Assembly (NCBI GenBank): GCA_046160725.1
Contig: JBJXHB010000436.1
Coordinates: 1 to 10,025, forward strand
Direction of reading: 5' to 3'
From: JBJXHB01 sp046160725
GTDB lineage: Bacteria; Pseudomonadota; Gammaproteobacteria; Burkholderiales; Burkholderiaceae_C
DNA length: 10,025 nt
Position numbers and translations under genes: made by a program
Notes under the pieces: model-generated
The model's input: the letters and a program-made list of their open reading frames with translations, nothing else
Told to the model about the DNA's origin: nothing
Database searches by the model: none
Shown: in pieces, positions 1 through 6,353 of the stretch
How the letters are laid out: every line of letters starts with the position of its first letter
How positions within the stretch are numbered: position 1 is the first letter of the stretch

Positions 1-1
1 G

Positions 2-199
2 CAGGTGTTGCACCGTGTGGCCGCCGCCGGCTGCCGGGCCCGGGTGTTGATCTGCAGCGGCGCGGCCAGCGTCGATCTTGACGAGGCGCTGGCCCTGGCG
101 CGGCAGCTCGGGCTGCCGACGGCCGGCACCCTGCCCAAACCCTATCGGCTGGCGCAGCTGCGCCAGCTGCTGGACGGCGCGGCGCCCATCGACGGCTGA
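2..199 (+). CDS. C-terminal end of a receiver (REC) domain protein, 5'-truncated
   Basis: Sixty-five codons of a frame that is open at the left window edge and ends in TGA at 197-199. The visible protein reads as the last third of a two-component receiver domain. A hydrophobic strand (ARVLICSG) is followed by a helix (LDEALALARQLG), then a strand ending in TLPKPYR, then a terminal helix (LAQLRQLLDG). The Lys-Pro pair in LPKPY is the conserved beta5 lysine of receiver domains, which contacts the phosphoryl group on the acceptor Asp. Because the REC domain ends about ten residues before the stop, it is the last domain of its protein. The GTG at 5 is in frame but lies inside the domain, so it is not a real start. 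The N-terminal partner (EAL, histidine kinase or none) is outside the window. Confidence 0.72.
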   Translation, partial: QVLHRVAAAGCRARVLICSGAASVDLDEALALARQLGLPTAGTLPKPYRLAQLRQLLDGAAPIDG

Positions 200-233
200 C
201 CGGGCCCGCTGCGGGCCGGCCGCGGCCGCGTGG
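200..233. terminator. Short convergent gap with GC hairpin
   Basis: This 34-base gap lies between the stop of the receiver-domain gene (plus) and the stop of the hydrolase gene (minus). It contains GGCCC at 203-207 and GGGCC at 213-217 around a five-base loop, extendable by two C-G pairs across a one-base bulge. No T-run follows on either strand, so it is at best a weak or Rho-assisted two-way terminator. Confidence 0.35.
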
Positions 234-920
234 TCAGCCAGGCCCTTGCGCGTTGCCCGCACGCGGCCCGCCGCGCGCCAGCACCGCATCGCCGACGAAA
301 GGGTTGTGCCGCCGCTCGGCGCCAAAGCTGCTGCGCGGCCCGTGGCCGGGCACGAAGACCGTCGCATCGCCCAGCGGCCAGAGCCGGCCCGTGATGGAAT
401 CGACGAGCTGCGCATGGTCGCCGCCCGGAAAATCGGTGCGGCCGATCGAGCCGGCGAACAAGACGTCGCCGACGAAGGCGACGTTCGCCGATGCGCTGTG
501 GAACACCACATGCCCCGGCGTGTGGCCCGGGCAGTGCCGCACCGTCACCACCTCGTCGCCGAGCGCCACGGTGTCGCCGTCGGCCAGCCAGCGCGTGGGC
601 GTGAACGGCTCGGCCGCCGGGAAGCCGAACATCTGGGACTGCTGCGCCAGCCCGTCGATCCAGAACTGGTCACCCGGATGCGGCCCGATGATGGGCAGGC
701 CCTGCTCGCGCGCCAGCTGCCCGGTGGCCCCGGCATGGTCGATGTGCGCATGCGTCTGCCACAGCGCCGTCAGCACCAGCCCGCGCGCGCGCACCGCAGC
801 CAGCAGCCGTGGCACCTCGCCACCCGGGTCCACCAGCGCGGCCTGCAGCGTGCGGTCGCACCAGACGAGCGAGCAGTTCTGCTGGAAGGGTGTGACGGGG
901 AGGGTGTGGTGCTGGAGCAT
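234..920 (-). CDS. MBL-fold hydrolase, YcbL/GloC-like (glyoxalase II family)
   Basis: A 228-residue metallo-beta-lactamase-fold hydrolase, full length for the YcbL/GloC type, which in E. coli has type II glyoxalase (hydroxyacylglutathione hydrolase) activity. Visible metal ligands are the HxHxDH motif THAHIDH (H57, H59, D61, H62), H133 in HCPGHTPGH, the bridging D152 in VGDVLFAGSIGRTDFP, and H193 in VPGHGP. The N-terminus MLQHHTLPVTPFQQN matches the family start, so I use ATG at 920-918. In-frame upstream starts at 953 and 1016 would add non-family residues. No clear Shine-Dalgarno precedes it. There is no signal peptide, so it is cytoplasmic. It is a single gene, convergent with the receiver-domain gene and divergent from the binding-protein gene. 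The family is clear; the physiological thioester substrate is inferred from the family. Confidence 0.93.
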   Translation of the reverse strand: MLQHHTLPVTPFQQNCSLVWCDRTLQAALVDPGGEVPRLLAAVRARGLVLTALWQTHAHIDHAGATGQLAREQGLPIIGPHPGDQFWIDGLAQQSQMFGFPAAEPFTPTRWLADGDTVALGDEVVTVRHCPGHTPGHVVFHSASANVAFVGDVLFAGSIGRTDFPGGDHAQLVDSITGRLWPLGDATVFVPGHGPRSSFGAERRHNPFVGDAVLARGGPRAGNAQGPG

Positions 921-1219
921 GGCGGCATTGTCCACACCGAGGTCGCTGCACATGGCGAGCGACCGAACGTCCAGGCCGGTCGCACCGTCGACTCGGCATC
1001 CCCGCGGTCCACGCAAGTCTCCGCCTGAAAGCCACCGGATACCCGCAGAACGCGCTGCCGTGGCACGACGCGGACGGTCTTGGCGGACACTGCGGCCTGG
1101 TCAATGGCGCGCCCTTGACCATGGGCCCGGCCTAGACGGCGGCCATCCGGTTGTCACACTGGGGCCGCGGCCGCAGGCGTCGACCCGGTGCATGTGGCTT
1201 GACCTCTCCAGGGATACCG
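921..1219. other. Divergent intergenic spacer, no gene recognised
   Basis: These 299 bases separate the divergent hydrolase and binding-protein genes. I find no convincing sigma-70 promoter. TTGTCA at 1151-1156 resembles a -35 box, and TTGACC occurs at 1115-1120 and 1199-1204, but none has a fitting -10 at 16-18 bases. One plus-strand frame is open from before 950 to a TAG at 1132-1134 and reads somewhat protein-like near its end (GYPQNALPWHDADGLGG). It has no start codon with a ribosome site and no recognised family. It may be chance or an old gene remnant. Confidence 0.4.
1210..1214 (+). promoter_or_regulatory. Ribosome binding site of the substrate-binding protein
   Basis: AGGGA lies five bases before ATG at 1220. 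It decides the start in favour of 1220 over the longer in-frame TTG at 1151. Confidence 0.55.
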
Positions 1220-2206
1220 ATGAACCGTCGTCGCTCACTTCTCACGCTTCTCGCGCCATGCGCGGCACCGCTCACGGCCCGCGCGCAGGAGGCCGTGCGG
1301 CCGCGGCGTGTGGGATGGCTTGGGCTGGGCAATGCCACAGCACCCGTGACCCTGTTGTTCCTGGCCGCGTTTCGCAAGGGGATGGGCGAGCTGAACTGGG
1401 TCGAAGGGCGCGACTACGTCATCGATGCCCGACATGCCAACGACAACCTGCCCGACGCGGCCGGCCTGGCCGACGCCTTGGTGGCATCCCGGCCCGATGT
1501 GCTGTTCGCCCCGGGGGACGCCAGCGCACGCCTGCTCAAACAGCGGACATCGACCATCCCCATCGTCTTTGCCATCGCGGCGGACCCGGTGGGCAGCGGT
1601 CTGGTCGAGAGCCTGCAGCGACCCGGCACCAACTTGACCGGCATGACCAACCAGTTGCGCGAACTCGGGCCGAAGCGCCTGCAGCTTCTCAAGGAGGCCT
1701 TTCCGAAGGTGATGCATGTGGGCATCCCGTTCGAGCCGAAGGACCTGGCCAGCACGGCACAGGCGAAGACCGTTGAGGAAGCGGGCAAGGTGCTGGGCAT
1801 GCGCACGTCGCTGATCGCGCTGACGGAGGCCGCCGATGTCGAGCCGGCCCTGCTGCGCGCCGCCGCCGCCGGTGTCCAGGCCTTCCTTCCCGTCTCGGGG
1901 CCGCTGGTGGTCAGCCAGCGCCAGGCCATCGTCGACGCTGTTCAGCGAACCCGGCTGCCGGCCATCTACGCGGTGGCGGAGTTCGCCGGCATCGGTGGGC
2001 TGATGTCCTATGGACCCAACATCCCTGACAACTTTCGCCGGTCGGCAGGCTTCGTGGACAAGATCCTGAAGGGTGCCCAGCCCGGCGATCTCCCGACCCA
2101 GCAGCCCACCTTGTACGACCTGGTGCTCAACCTGAAGACCGCCAGAGGCCTGGGCCTGGCCTTTCCCCAGTCGGTGCTGTTGCAGGCCGTACGGTTGATC
2201 GAATAG
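1220..2206 (+). CDS. ABC transporter substrate-binding protein (DUF534/PF04392 type), orphan
   Basis: A 328-residue periplasmic binding protein of the DUF534 (ABC_sub_bind, PF04392) type. The N-terminus has a basic start (MNRRR), a hydrophobic stretch and a likely cleavage near TARAQ at residues 20-23, so export is expected. The RRSLL run is also compatible with Tat export. The two-lobed fold shows as VGWLGLGN with FRKGMGELNWVEGRDY (31-66), IPIVFAIAADPVGSGLV (113-129), and the family's strongly conserved tail from GLMSYG (260-265) through KILKGAQPGDLPTQQP to LVLNLKTARGLGL (301-313). ATG at 1220 is chosen because AGGGA at 1210-1214 lies five bases upstream and the signal peptide starts there; the upstream TTG at 1151 lacks both. 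No permease or ATPase gene is adjacent, so its transporter partner and ligand are unknown. Confidence 0.93.
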   Translation: MNRRRSLLTLLAPCAAPLTARAQEAVRPRRVGWLGLGNATAPVTLLFLAAFRKGMGELNWVEGRDYVIDARHANDNLPDAAGLADALVASRPDVLFAPGDASARLLKQRTSTIPIVFAIAADPVGSGLVESLQRPGTNLTGMTNQLRELGPKRLQLLKEAFPKVMHVGIPFEPKDLASTAQAKTVEEAGKVLGMRTSLIALTEAADVEPALLRAAAAGVQAFLPVSGPLVVSQRQAIVDAVQRTRLPAIYAVAEFAGIGGLMSYGPNIPDNFRRSAGFVDKILKGAQPGDLPTQQPTLYDLVLNLKTARGLGLAFPQSVLLQAVRLIE

Positions 2207-2211
2207 GTGCC

Positions 2212-2234
2212 GCCCGGCCCCGCAGGGGCCAGGC
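2212..2234. terminator. Convergent GC hairpin, possible bidirectional terminator
   Basis: The 34-base gap between two convergent stops holds GGCCCC (2216-2221), loop GCA, GGGGCC (2225-2230). Past one C/A mismatch it is extended by GCC/GGC (2212-2214 with 2232-2234), giving nine paired positions around a three-base loop. Position between convergent genes supports a two-way terminator. No T-run follows on either side, so it is not a classical intrinsic terminator. Confidence 0.55.
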
Positions 2235-2240
2235 AAGCGC

Positions 2241-3701
2241 TCAGGTCATCGCCAGCCCGGCCAGGAACACCTCGCGCGCCTTGGCGTACTGCGCCGCCAG
2301 CTGGTTGGCCTTGTCGATCTTGGCCTGGCCCTGCAGGGCGCCGATCTTGTTGCGCTCCAGCTCCGACGGGGTCCAGAACTTGGTCATGCCCTGCTCCCAG
2401 AACTTGCGCCCCTTGACCAGGCTGGTGTCCTTGGTGGTTTTGTTGTTCAGCCCGTTGCCGGGGCTCATGGCCTTCAGGCGCACGGCCTCCATGTTGGACA
2501 TGGCCTGCTTGACGCGCTCGGCCAGCTTCGCCGCCTCTTCGTCCTCGGCCGCCTTCTTCGCGGCCTTGGCCTTCTGCTCGGCGGCATGCTTGCGCTCGGC
2601 CGCGGTCTTGGCCAAGGCCTGCGCCATGTCCACCCAGCCGCCGGTGGGCGCCTCGCCGCGCAGCATCCGGTCGCGGTCGGTCTCCAGGGCCGCCTGCACG
2701 GCATTCCACTCCGCCGCGCTGCGGTGCCGCCCCAGCGCCTGGTCCGGCCACATTTGGAGCGTCGTCATCACCTTGGCGAACTGCTCGCCGGTGGCGTTGA
2801 GCATCTCCATGTTCTTCTCGATGCGCGCGGTGGTCTGGGCGCTGGTCTCGTCGTCCTTGCTGTCGCGCACCAGGTAGGCCACCACCTCCTCGATCTTGCC
2901 GCCGGCGTCCACGCCGGTGGTCTTCTTGAACTGCTCCAGCCCGCCGCCGACGATGTCGGCGATGGCCTTGGCCTTGTCGCTCTCGGCCGCCCATTTGGCC
3001 GCGTCCACCGCGGCCTCCTTCACCGCCTTGGGGGCGTACTTCTCCACTGCCGCGCTGATCGCCGGGCCGGGCGTCTGCAGCATGGCGATCAGGCGCAACA
3101 GGTCCTTGCCCTCGCGCCAGGTGATGTGGTTGAACCAGTTGTCCTTCCAGTCGGCCAGCTCGATGACGTACAGCTCCCAGTCGGCCAGCTTGGACTCCGC
3201 GGAGATGCTGATCTTGGGGTCGGTGTCGTCGACCTCGATCTTGATGCCGACCTTGCCGGTGCCCTTGATGACCACCTGCAGCGGGTCCACGTAGAAGCCC
3301 TTGGCCCGCGTGTAGTTCACCTGCAGTCCCAGGTTGGCGCTCAGCTCGGCCGAGCCGAACGGCCCGGCGGTCAGGCCGTCCACGGCAGCGCCCACGCCCA
3401 GCTCCAGCACGCCGGCCACCGAGCCGTTGACCTTGAAGCTGGCCTTGCCCTCGCGCTTCTGGTTCTGCGTCAGGGCCACCTCGCCCTCGATCGCCGCCTT
3501 GACCGTGGCCTTGACATAGCAAGGCACCGGCCCGACCAGGAAGGTCTTCTTGGCCAGGTCCTTCTTGATCTCCTTCTTGACGTTCAGCGCGTCGCCGCCC
3601 TCGACCTTCTTGACGCTGACGCTGGTGCCACCCTCGGCCACCTTGATGGCGTCGACGTCCAGCCCCAGGCCGCCCATCCACTGGTCATGTTCCTTGCCCA
3701 T
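2241..3701 (-). CDS. Hypothetical 486-aa protein: beta-rich Gly region plus helical Lys/Ala-rich C-terminus
   Basis: I do not recognise this family. The 486-residue protein has no signal peptide and no clear transmembrane helix. Residues about 54-170 are beta-rich with alternating hydrophobic residues and many Gly (VGPVPCYVKATVKAAIEG, then LELGVGAAVDGLTAGPFG, then VVIKGTGKVGIKIEV). Such a pattern suits a beta-sandwich or barrel-like domain. A Trp-rich stretch follows (W175, W185, W189, W195). Residues about 215-315 are helical, and 358-410 form a charged Ala/Lys/Glu segment likely to be coiled coil. There is a single Cys (C61). The start at 3701 is supported by GGGAG eight bases upstream. It is the second gene of a two-gene unit, 16 bases after the 384-aa gene, so the two are probably co-transcribed and may act together. 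A cargo or effector role is speculation; nothing catalytic is visible. Confidence 0.85.
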   Translation of the reverse strand: MGKEHDQWMGGLGLDVDAIKVAEGGTSVSVKKVEGGDALNVKKEIKKDLAKKTFLVGPVPCYVKATVKAAIEGEVALTQNQKREGKASFKVNGSVAGVLELGVGAAVDGLTAGPFGSAELSANLGLQVNYTRAKGFYVDPLQVVIKGTGKVGIKIEVDDTDPKISISAESKLADWELYVIELADWKDNWFNHITWREGKDLLRLIAMLQTPGPAISAAVEKYAPKAVKEAAVDAAKWAAESDKAKAIADIVGGGLEQFKKTTGVDAGGKIEEVVAYLVRDSKDDETSAQTTARIEKNMEMLNATGEQFAKVMTTLQMWPDQALGRHRSAAEWNAVQAALETDRDRMLRGEAPTGGWVDMAQALAKTAAERKHAAEQKAKAAKKAAEDEEAAKLAERVKQAMSNMEAVRLKAMSPGNGLNNKTTKDTSLVKGRKFWEQGMTKFWTPSELERNKIGALQGQAKIDKANQLAAQYAKAREVFLAGLAMT

Positions 3702-3709
3702 GTCGCGTG

Positions 3710-3714
3710 CTCCC
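3710..3714 (-). promoter_or_regulatory. Ribosome binding site of the 486-aa protein
   Basis: GGGAG on the minus strand lies eight bases before the ATG at 3701-3699, inside the 16-base gap after the preceding stop. It fixes the start and gives this gene its own translation signal within the two-gene unit. Confidence 0.6.
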
Positions 3715-3717
3715 GAG

Positions 3718-4872
3718 TCAGGCGATGGCCTTGGCCACCTGGTTGAGGCTGTTGGTGATCAGCGTCTCCAGCTGCGTGGCCACGCCGAAGGGGTTGCGGT
3801 CGATGTGGTCGACCATCGGTGAGTCCTTGATGTACTTGACGTACTCGCCGACGATGGCGCGGGCCTTGGCCAGCTCGGCGGCGCGCTTGTCGGGCGGCGC
3901 CTTGGCCGCACTGGCCAGCGCCGCGCTCAGCCGGTCGTCCAGCTTGTCGGTCACGTCGTCGAGCTTGTCGATGTTCTTGTCGATCTCGGCCAGCAGCGCC
4001 TCGCCATGGCCCTTGTAGTGGGCGCGCACCGCCTTCTTGAGCAGGCCCACCCGCTGCTGGATGAGCTGGCGCGTGCCGGTCCACAGGGCCGGCGTCTTGA
4101 CCAGGTCGACCTTGGGCTTGGGCGGGGCCGGCGGCGGCTTGCCGGCGCCCGGCTTCGCGCCGGCCGGACCCTCGTCCTGGTCGTCGGCCACCTCGCCGCC
4201 GAGGATGATCTTGAAGCGCACGCCGGCATGCTTGACCAGCGCCTTCTGGATGCGCGTGGCCATGCCGCCGCCGGCGCCGGGCAGGTCGATGGTGAGGATG
4301 TTGTCCACGCGCGTCACCGTGCCCAGCTTGCTGTACTTCTTGCTGGCGGTCAGCGCGGTGATCTTGGCCCGCACGCCGCCGCCGATGGTGGCGCGCGACA
4401 CCCAGACGAAGTCGATCGGCTTGAGCTCGTTGACGATCAGGTTGTACGGTGCCTTGGCAGTGCGCAGGTTCTTCAGGCTGGACTTCAGCCGCTCCTCCAG
4501 TGTGCCTTCCTCCTCGTCCTTCTCGGCCTGCGCCTGCGCGTCGCGCGCCTTGTCCTTGTCGGCCTTGGCCTTGGCCGCCGCCTCGGCCGCCGCCGTGGCC
4601 TTGCGGCGCGGCAGATCGGTCTTCTCGCCCTGGGCGGCGTCGACGATGGCCTCCAGTTGCTTCTTGAGGCCCGCATGGGCACCGGCCTCCTTGCCCTTGA
4701 GCAGGGTCTGCGCCGCCTTGAGTACCGCATCCACGGTCTTGAGGCGGGCTTCGAAGTCGTCATCGGCCAGTTTCTCCAGCGCCACCAGCGCCTTGCCCAG
4801 GTCGATGTCGGGCACCTTGAACTTGCTGGCCGCCGCCTTCCAGGGGGCGGACTTCAGGGCATCAGTGGCCAT
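3718..4872 (-). CDS. Hypothetical 384-aa protein: charged coil, central alpha/beta domain, Pro-rich linker, helical C-terminus
   Basis: I do not recognise a named family. The 384-residue protein has no signal peptide, no membrane segment and no Cys. Four parts are visible. Residues 1-85 are helical (KFKVPDIDLGKALVALEKL, then further helices). Residues 86-125 are a very charged Ala/Lys/Glu/Asp segment, probably coiled coil. Residues about 126-227 look like a compact alpha/beta domain ending in strand-helix-strand (NILTIDL, GMATRIQKALVKHAG, VRFKIILGG). An acidic then Pro-rich linker (228-254, with PPPAPPKPK) leads to a helical C-terminal domain (255-384). ATG at 4872 follows a weak purine run (GAAAG, about ten bases upstream); an in-frame ATG at 4929 would add a Pro/Arg-rich non-domain stretch. 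It is first in a unit with the 486-aa gene and both are rich in Lys/Ala helices. Function is unknown. Confidence 0.83.
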   Translation of the reverse strand: MATDALKSAPWKAAASKFKVPDIDLGKALVALEKLADDDFEARLKTVDAVLKAAQTLLKGKEAGAHAGLKKQLEAIVDAAQGEKTDLPRRKATAAAEAAAKAKADKDKARDAQAQAEKDEEEGTLEERLKSSLKNLRTAKAPYNLIVNELKPIDFVWVSRATIGGGVRAKITALTASKKYSKLGTVTRVDNILTIDLPGAGGGMATRIQKALVKHAGVRFKIILGGEVADDQDEGPAGAKPGAGKPPPAPPKPKVDLVKTPALWTGTRQLIQQRVGLLKKAVRAHYKGHGEALLAEIDKNIDKLDDVTDKLDDRLSAALASAAKAPPDKRAAELAKARAIVGEYVKYIKDSPMVDHIDRNPFGVATQLETLITNSLNQVAKAIA

Positions 4873-4890
4873 GGTGTCGTGCTTTCGCGC

Positions 4891-4908
4891 CCGCCCGCCA
4901 CCGGGCGG
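4891..4908 (-). promoter_or_regulatory. Perfect 7-bp GC hairpin in the leader of the 384-aa gene
   Basis: CCGCCCG (4891-4897) and CGGGCGG (4902-4908) pair perfectly around a four-base loop. On the minus strand the structure ends 18 bases before the ATG at 4872. It could act as an operator or as a structure in the mRNA leader near the ribosome site. In such GC-rich DNA it could also be chance. Confidence 0.3.
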
Positions 4909-5010
4909 CATGGGGCGGATTGTCGGCATCCCGTGATTCAGGCGTGCGTTAAATCCTGGGGTGTTGTTTCAGTTGTTCGGCCCGCCCGGCATGCCCGATA
5001 CCATGCCCGC
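4909..5010. promoter_or_regulatory. Divergent promoter zone with AT-richer patch
   Basis: This is the remaining spacer between the minus-strand two-gene unit and the MFS gene. Positions 4949-4978 are the most AT-rich patch I noticed in the window, with a GTTGTT direct repeat at 4963-4968 and 4972-4977. On the plus strand, TTGTTC (4973-4978) and GATACC (4997-5002) are spaced 18 bases but match the consensus poorly. Promoters for both directions most likely lie here, on position grounds; no box is clear enough to call. Confidence 0.35.
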
Positions 5011-6237
5011 ATGTCCTGGCTTCCCCGTTACTACGGCTGGCGCATCACCGCCGCCAGTTTCGGGTTGCAGATGCTGAACGCCACCCTGCTGATGCAGGCC
5101 TTCGGCGCCTACGTGGCGGTGTTGTCGCAGGAGCTGGGCTGGAGCAAGACCGCCCTGTCCGCCGGCGCGGCCATCCAGGCACTGGAGGGTGCGCTGATAG
5201 GGCCCTTGCTCGGCTGGATGATCGACCGCGTCGGCCCGCGGCTCGTGGTGCAGGTCGGCGTGGTGCTGTTCGCGGCAGGGCTGGCGCTGTTTTCGCAGAT
5301 CGGCAGCCTGCCCGGCTTTTACGGCGCCATGCTGCTGATCGCACTGGGCGCCAGCATGTGCGGCTACTTTCCGCTGTCGGTATGCCTGGTGCACTTCTTC
5401 CGCCGCCAGCGCACGCGGGCGCTGGCTCTGATGTCGCTGGGCCTGGCCGCCGGCGGCCTGGCGCTGCCGGTGATCGGATGGGCCATGCAGAGCGGCGGCT
5501 GGCGCCACACGGCACTCGGCTCGGCGGTGGTGGTGCTGCTGGTCGGCCTGCCGCTGGCCCAGGTGCTGCGGCGCCATCCGGGCGAGGTGGGCCAGTTCAT
5601 CGACGGCGAGCCGCAGGAGCAGGCCGCCGCGTCCGCGGCCGCGTCGGCCGCGCAGGGGCGTGATTTCAGCGCCATGGAGGCGGTGCGCACCCGGGCCTTC
5701 TGGCTGCTGGGCGTGGCCCACGGCCTGGCCCTGCTGGTGGTCACCGCCGTCAACGTGCATGCCATATCGCACCTGACCCAGGGCCTGGGCTACACGCTGC
5801 AGCAGGCCTCGTTCATCATCACGCTGATGACGGTGGCGCAGGGCGGCGGCATCCTGCTGGGCGCGGCCACCGGCGACCGCTGGAACAAGCGCAAGGCCGC
5901 GGCGGCCTGCATGCTGGCACATGGCGCCGGGCTGCTGGCCCTGACCTTTGCCAGCCATCCGGCGCTGCTGGTGGCCTTCGGCCTGCTGCACGGCGTCGCC
6001 TGGGGCCTGCGCGGGCCCTTCATGCAGGCCATCCGGGCCGACTACTTCGGGCTCAAGGCCATCGGCACCATCATGGGCTTCTCGGCGGCGATCATCGCCG
6101 TCGGCCAGGTGGCCGGCCCGATGGTCGCCGGCGCCCTGGCCGACGCTACCGGCAGCTACCAAAGCGGCTTTGTGCTGCTGGCGCTGCTGTCTGCGTCCGG
6201 ATCGGCCATGTTCATGCTGGCGCGCAAGCCGGCCTGA
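5011..6237 (+). CDS. Major facilitator superfamily transporter
   Basis: A 408-residue integral membrane carrier with about 12 hydrophobic helices in two halves, the usual MFS length. The N-terminus RYYGWRITAASFG is typical of the monocarboxylate/oxalate-formate-like MFS group. The loop after helix 2 carries GWMIDRVGPR (68-77), the MFS motif A, and the second half has the matching GDRWNKRK (288-295). The central cytoplasmic loop (about 190-230) is Ala/Gln/Glu-rich. ATG at 5011 is used because the protein begins just before helix 1; the frame stays open far upstream, but only as antisense to the 384-aa gene. No strong Shine-Dalgarno is visible. It is followed after 116 bases by three catabolic genes on the same strand, so uptake of their substrate or export of a product is a reasonable inference. 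The actual ligand is unknown. Confidence 0.9.
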   Translation: MSWLPRYYGWRITAASFGLQMLNATLLMQAFGAYVAVLSQELGWSKTALSAGAAIQALEGALIGPLLGWMIDRVGPRLVVQVGVVLFAAGLALFSQIGSLPGFYGAMLLIALGASMCGYFPLSVCLVHFFRRQRTRALALMSLGLAAGGLALPVIGWAMQSGGWRHTALGSAVVVLLVGLPLAQVLRRHPGEVGQFIDGEPQEQAAASAAASAAQGRDFSAMEAVRTRAFWLLGVAHGLALLVVTAVNVHAISHLTQGLGYTLQQASFIITLMTVAQGGGILLGAATGDRWNKRKAAAACMLAHGAGLLALTFASHPALLVAFGLLHGVAWGLRGPFMQAIRADYFGLKAIGTIMGFSAAIIAVGQVAGPMVAGALADATGSYQSGFVLLALLSASGSAMFMLARKPA

Positions 6238-6248
6238 CCGGCCCGTCT

Positions 6249-6304
6249 GGCTGGCATCTGCGGGACATGCCCGCCGGGCTGGCATCTGCGGGACATGTCC
6301 GCAG
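6249..6304 (+). repeat. Tandem 28-bp direct repeat (two copies)
   Basis: Two adjacent 28-base units, 6249-6276 and 6277-6304, agree at 26 positions. The first 21 bases are identical and include CTGGCATCTGCGGGACATG; the tails are CCCGCCG and TCCGCAG. They lie in the 116-base gap between the MFS stop and the hydratase start, ending 49 bases before that ATG. Tandem sites ahead of a catabolic gene suit a regulator binding region. A copy of a genome-wide short repeat is the alternative. Confidence 0.8.
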
Positions 6305-6327
6305 GGGGCCTGCACCTACGATGTGCA
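6287..6327 (+). promoter_or_regulatory. Palindromes and possible -10 box upstream of the hydratase gene
   Basis: In the second repeat, CTGCGGGACATGTCCGCAG (6287-6305) is a palindrome broken by one extra G, with the perfect core GGACATGTCC at 6291-6300. Just downstream, TGCAC (6311-6315) and GTGCA (6323-6327) form an inverted repeat with a seven-base spacer. That spacer contains TACGAT (6317-6322), which matches four of six -10 positions. There is no -35 match at the right distance, which would fit an activator-dependent promoter. All of this is inference from pattern. Confidence 0.35.
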
Positions 6328-6353
6328 CGATCCCAGCCCACCCGAGCCCGCCC

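Noticed and set aside
950..1134. Protein-like plus-strand stretch ending in TAG at 1132-1134, considered as a small gene or gene remnant
   Set aside because: No start codon with a ribosome site, no recognised family, and it overlaps the upstream region of the divergent hydrolase gene; kept only as a note in the spacer entry.
2008..3681. A 557-codon minus-strand frame overlapping the 486-aa gene
   Set aside because: Its composition is Gly/Arg/Gln-rich with no motif, while the other frame has a good ribosome site and a structured protein. It is a frame-shifted shadow.
2586..3746. A 386-codon plus-strand frame opposite the 486-aa gene
   Set aside because: The translation is Leu/His/Arg/Gly-rich with no domain and no start signal; it is antisense shadow.
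4006..5010. A long upstream in-frame extension of the MFS transporter
   Set aside because: The extension is antisense to the 384-aa gene and has no MFS-like content; the transporter begins naturally at ATG 5011.
6249..6304. CRISPR-like array
   Set aside because: Only two directly abutting repeat units with no spacers; a tandem repeat, not an array.
4969..6315. A 448-codon minus-strand frame opposite the MFS gene
   Set aside because: Gln/His/Arg-rich with no membrane helices or domain; the plus-strand MFS protein is unambiguous.
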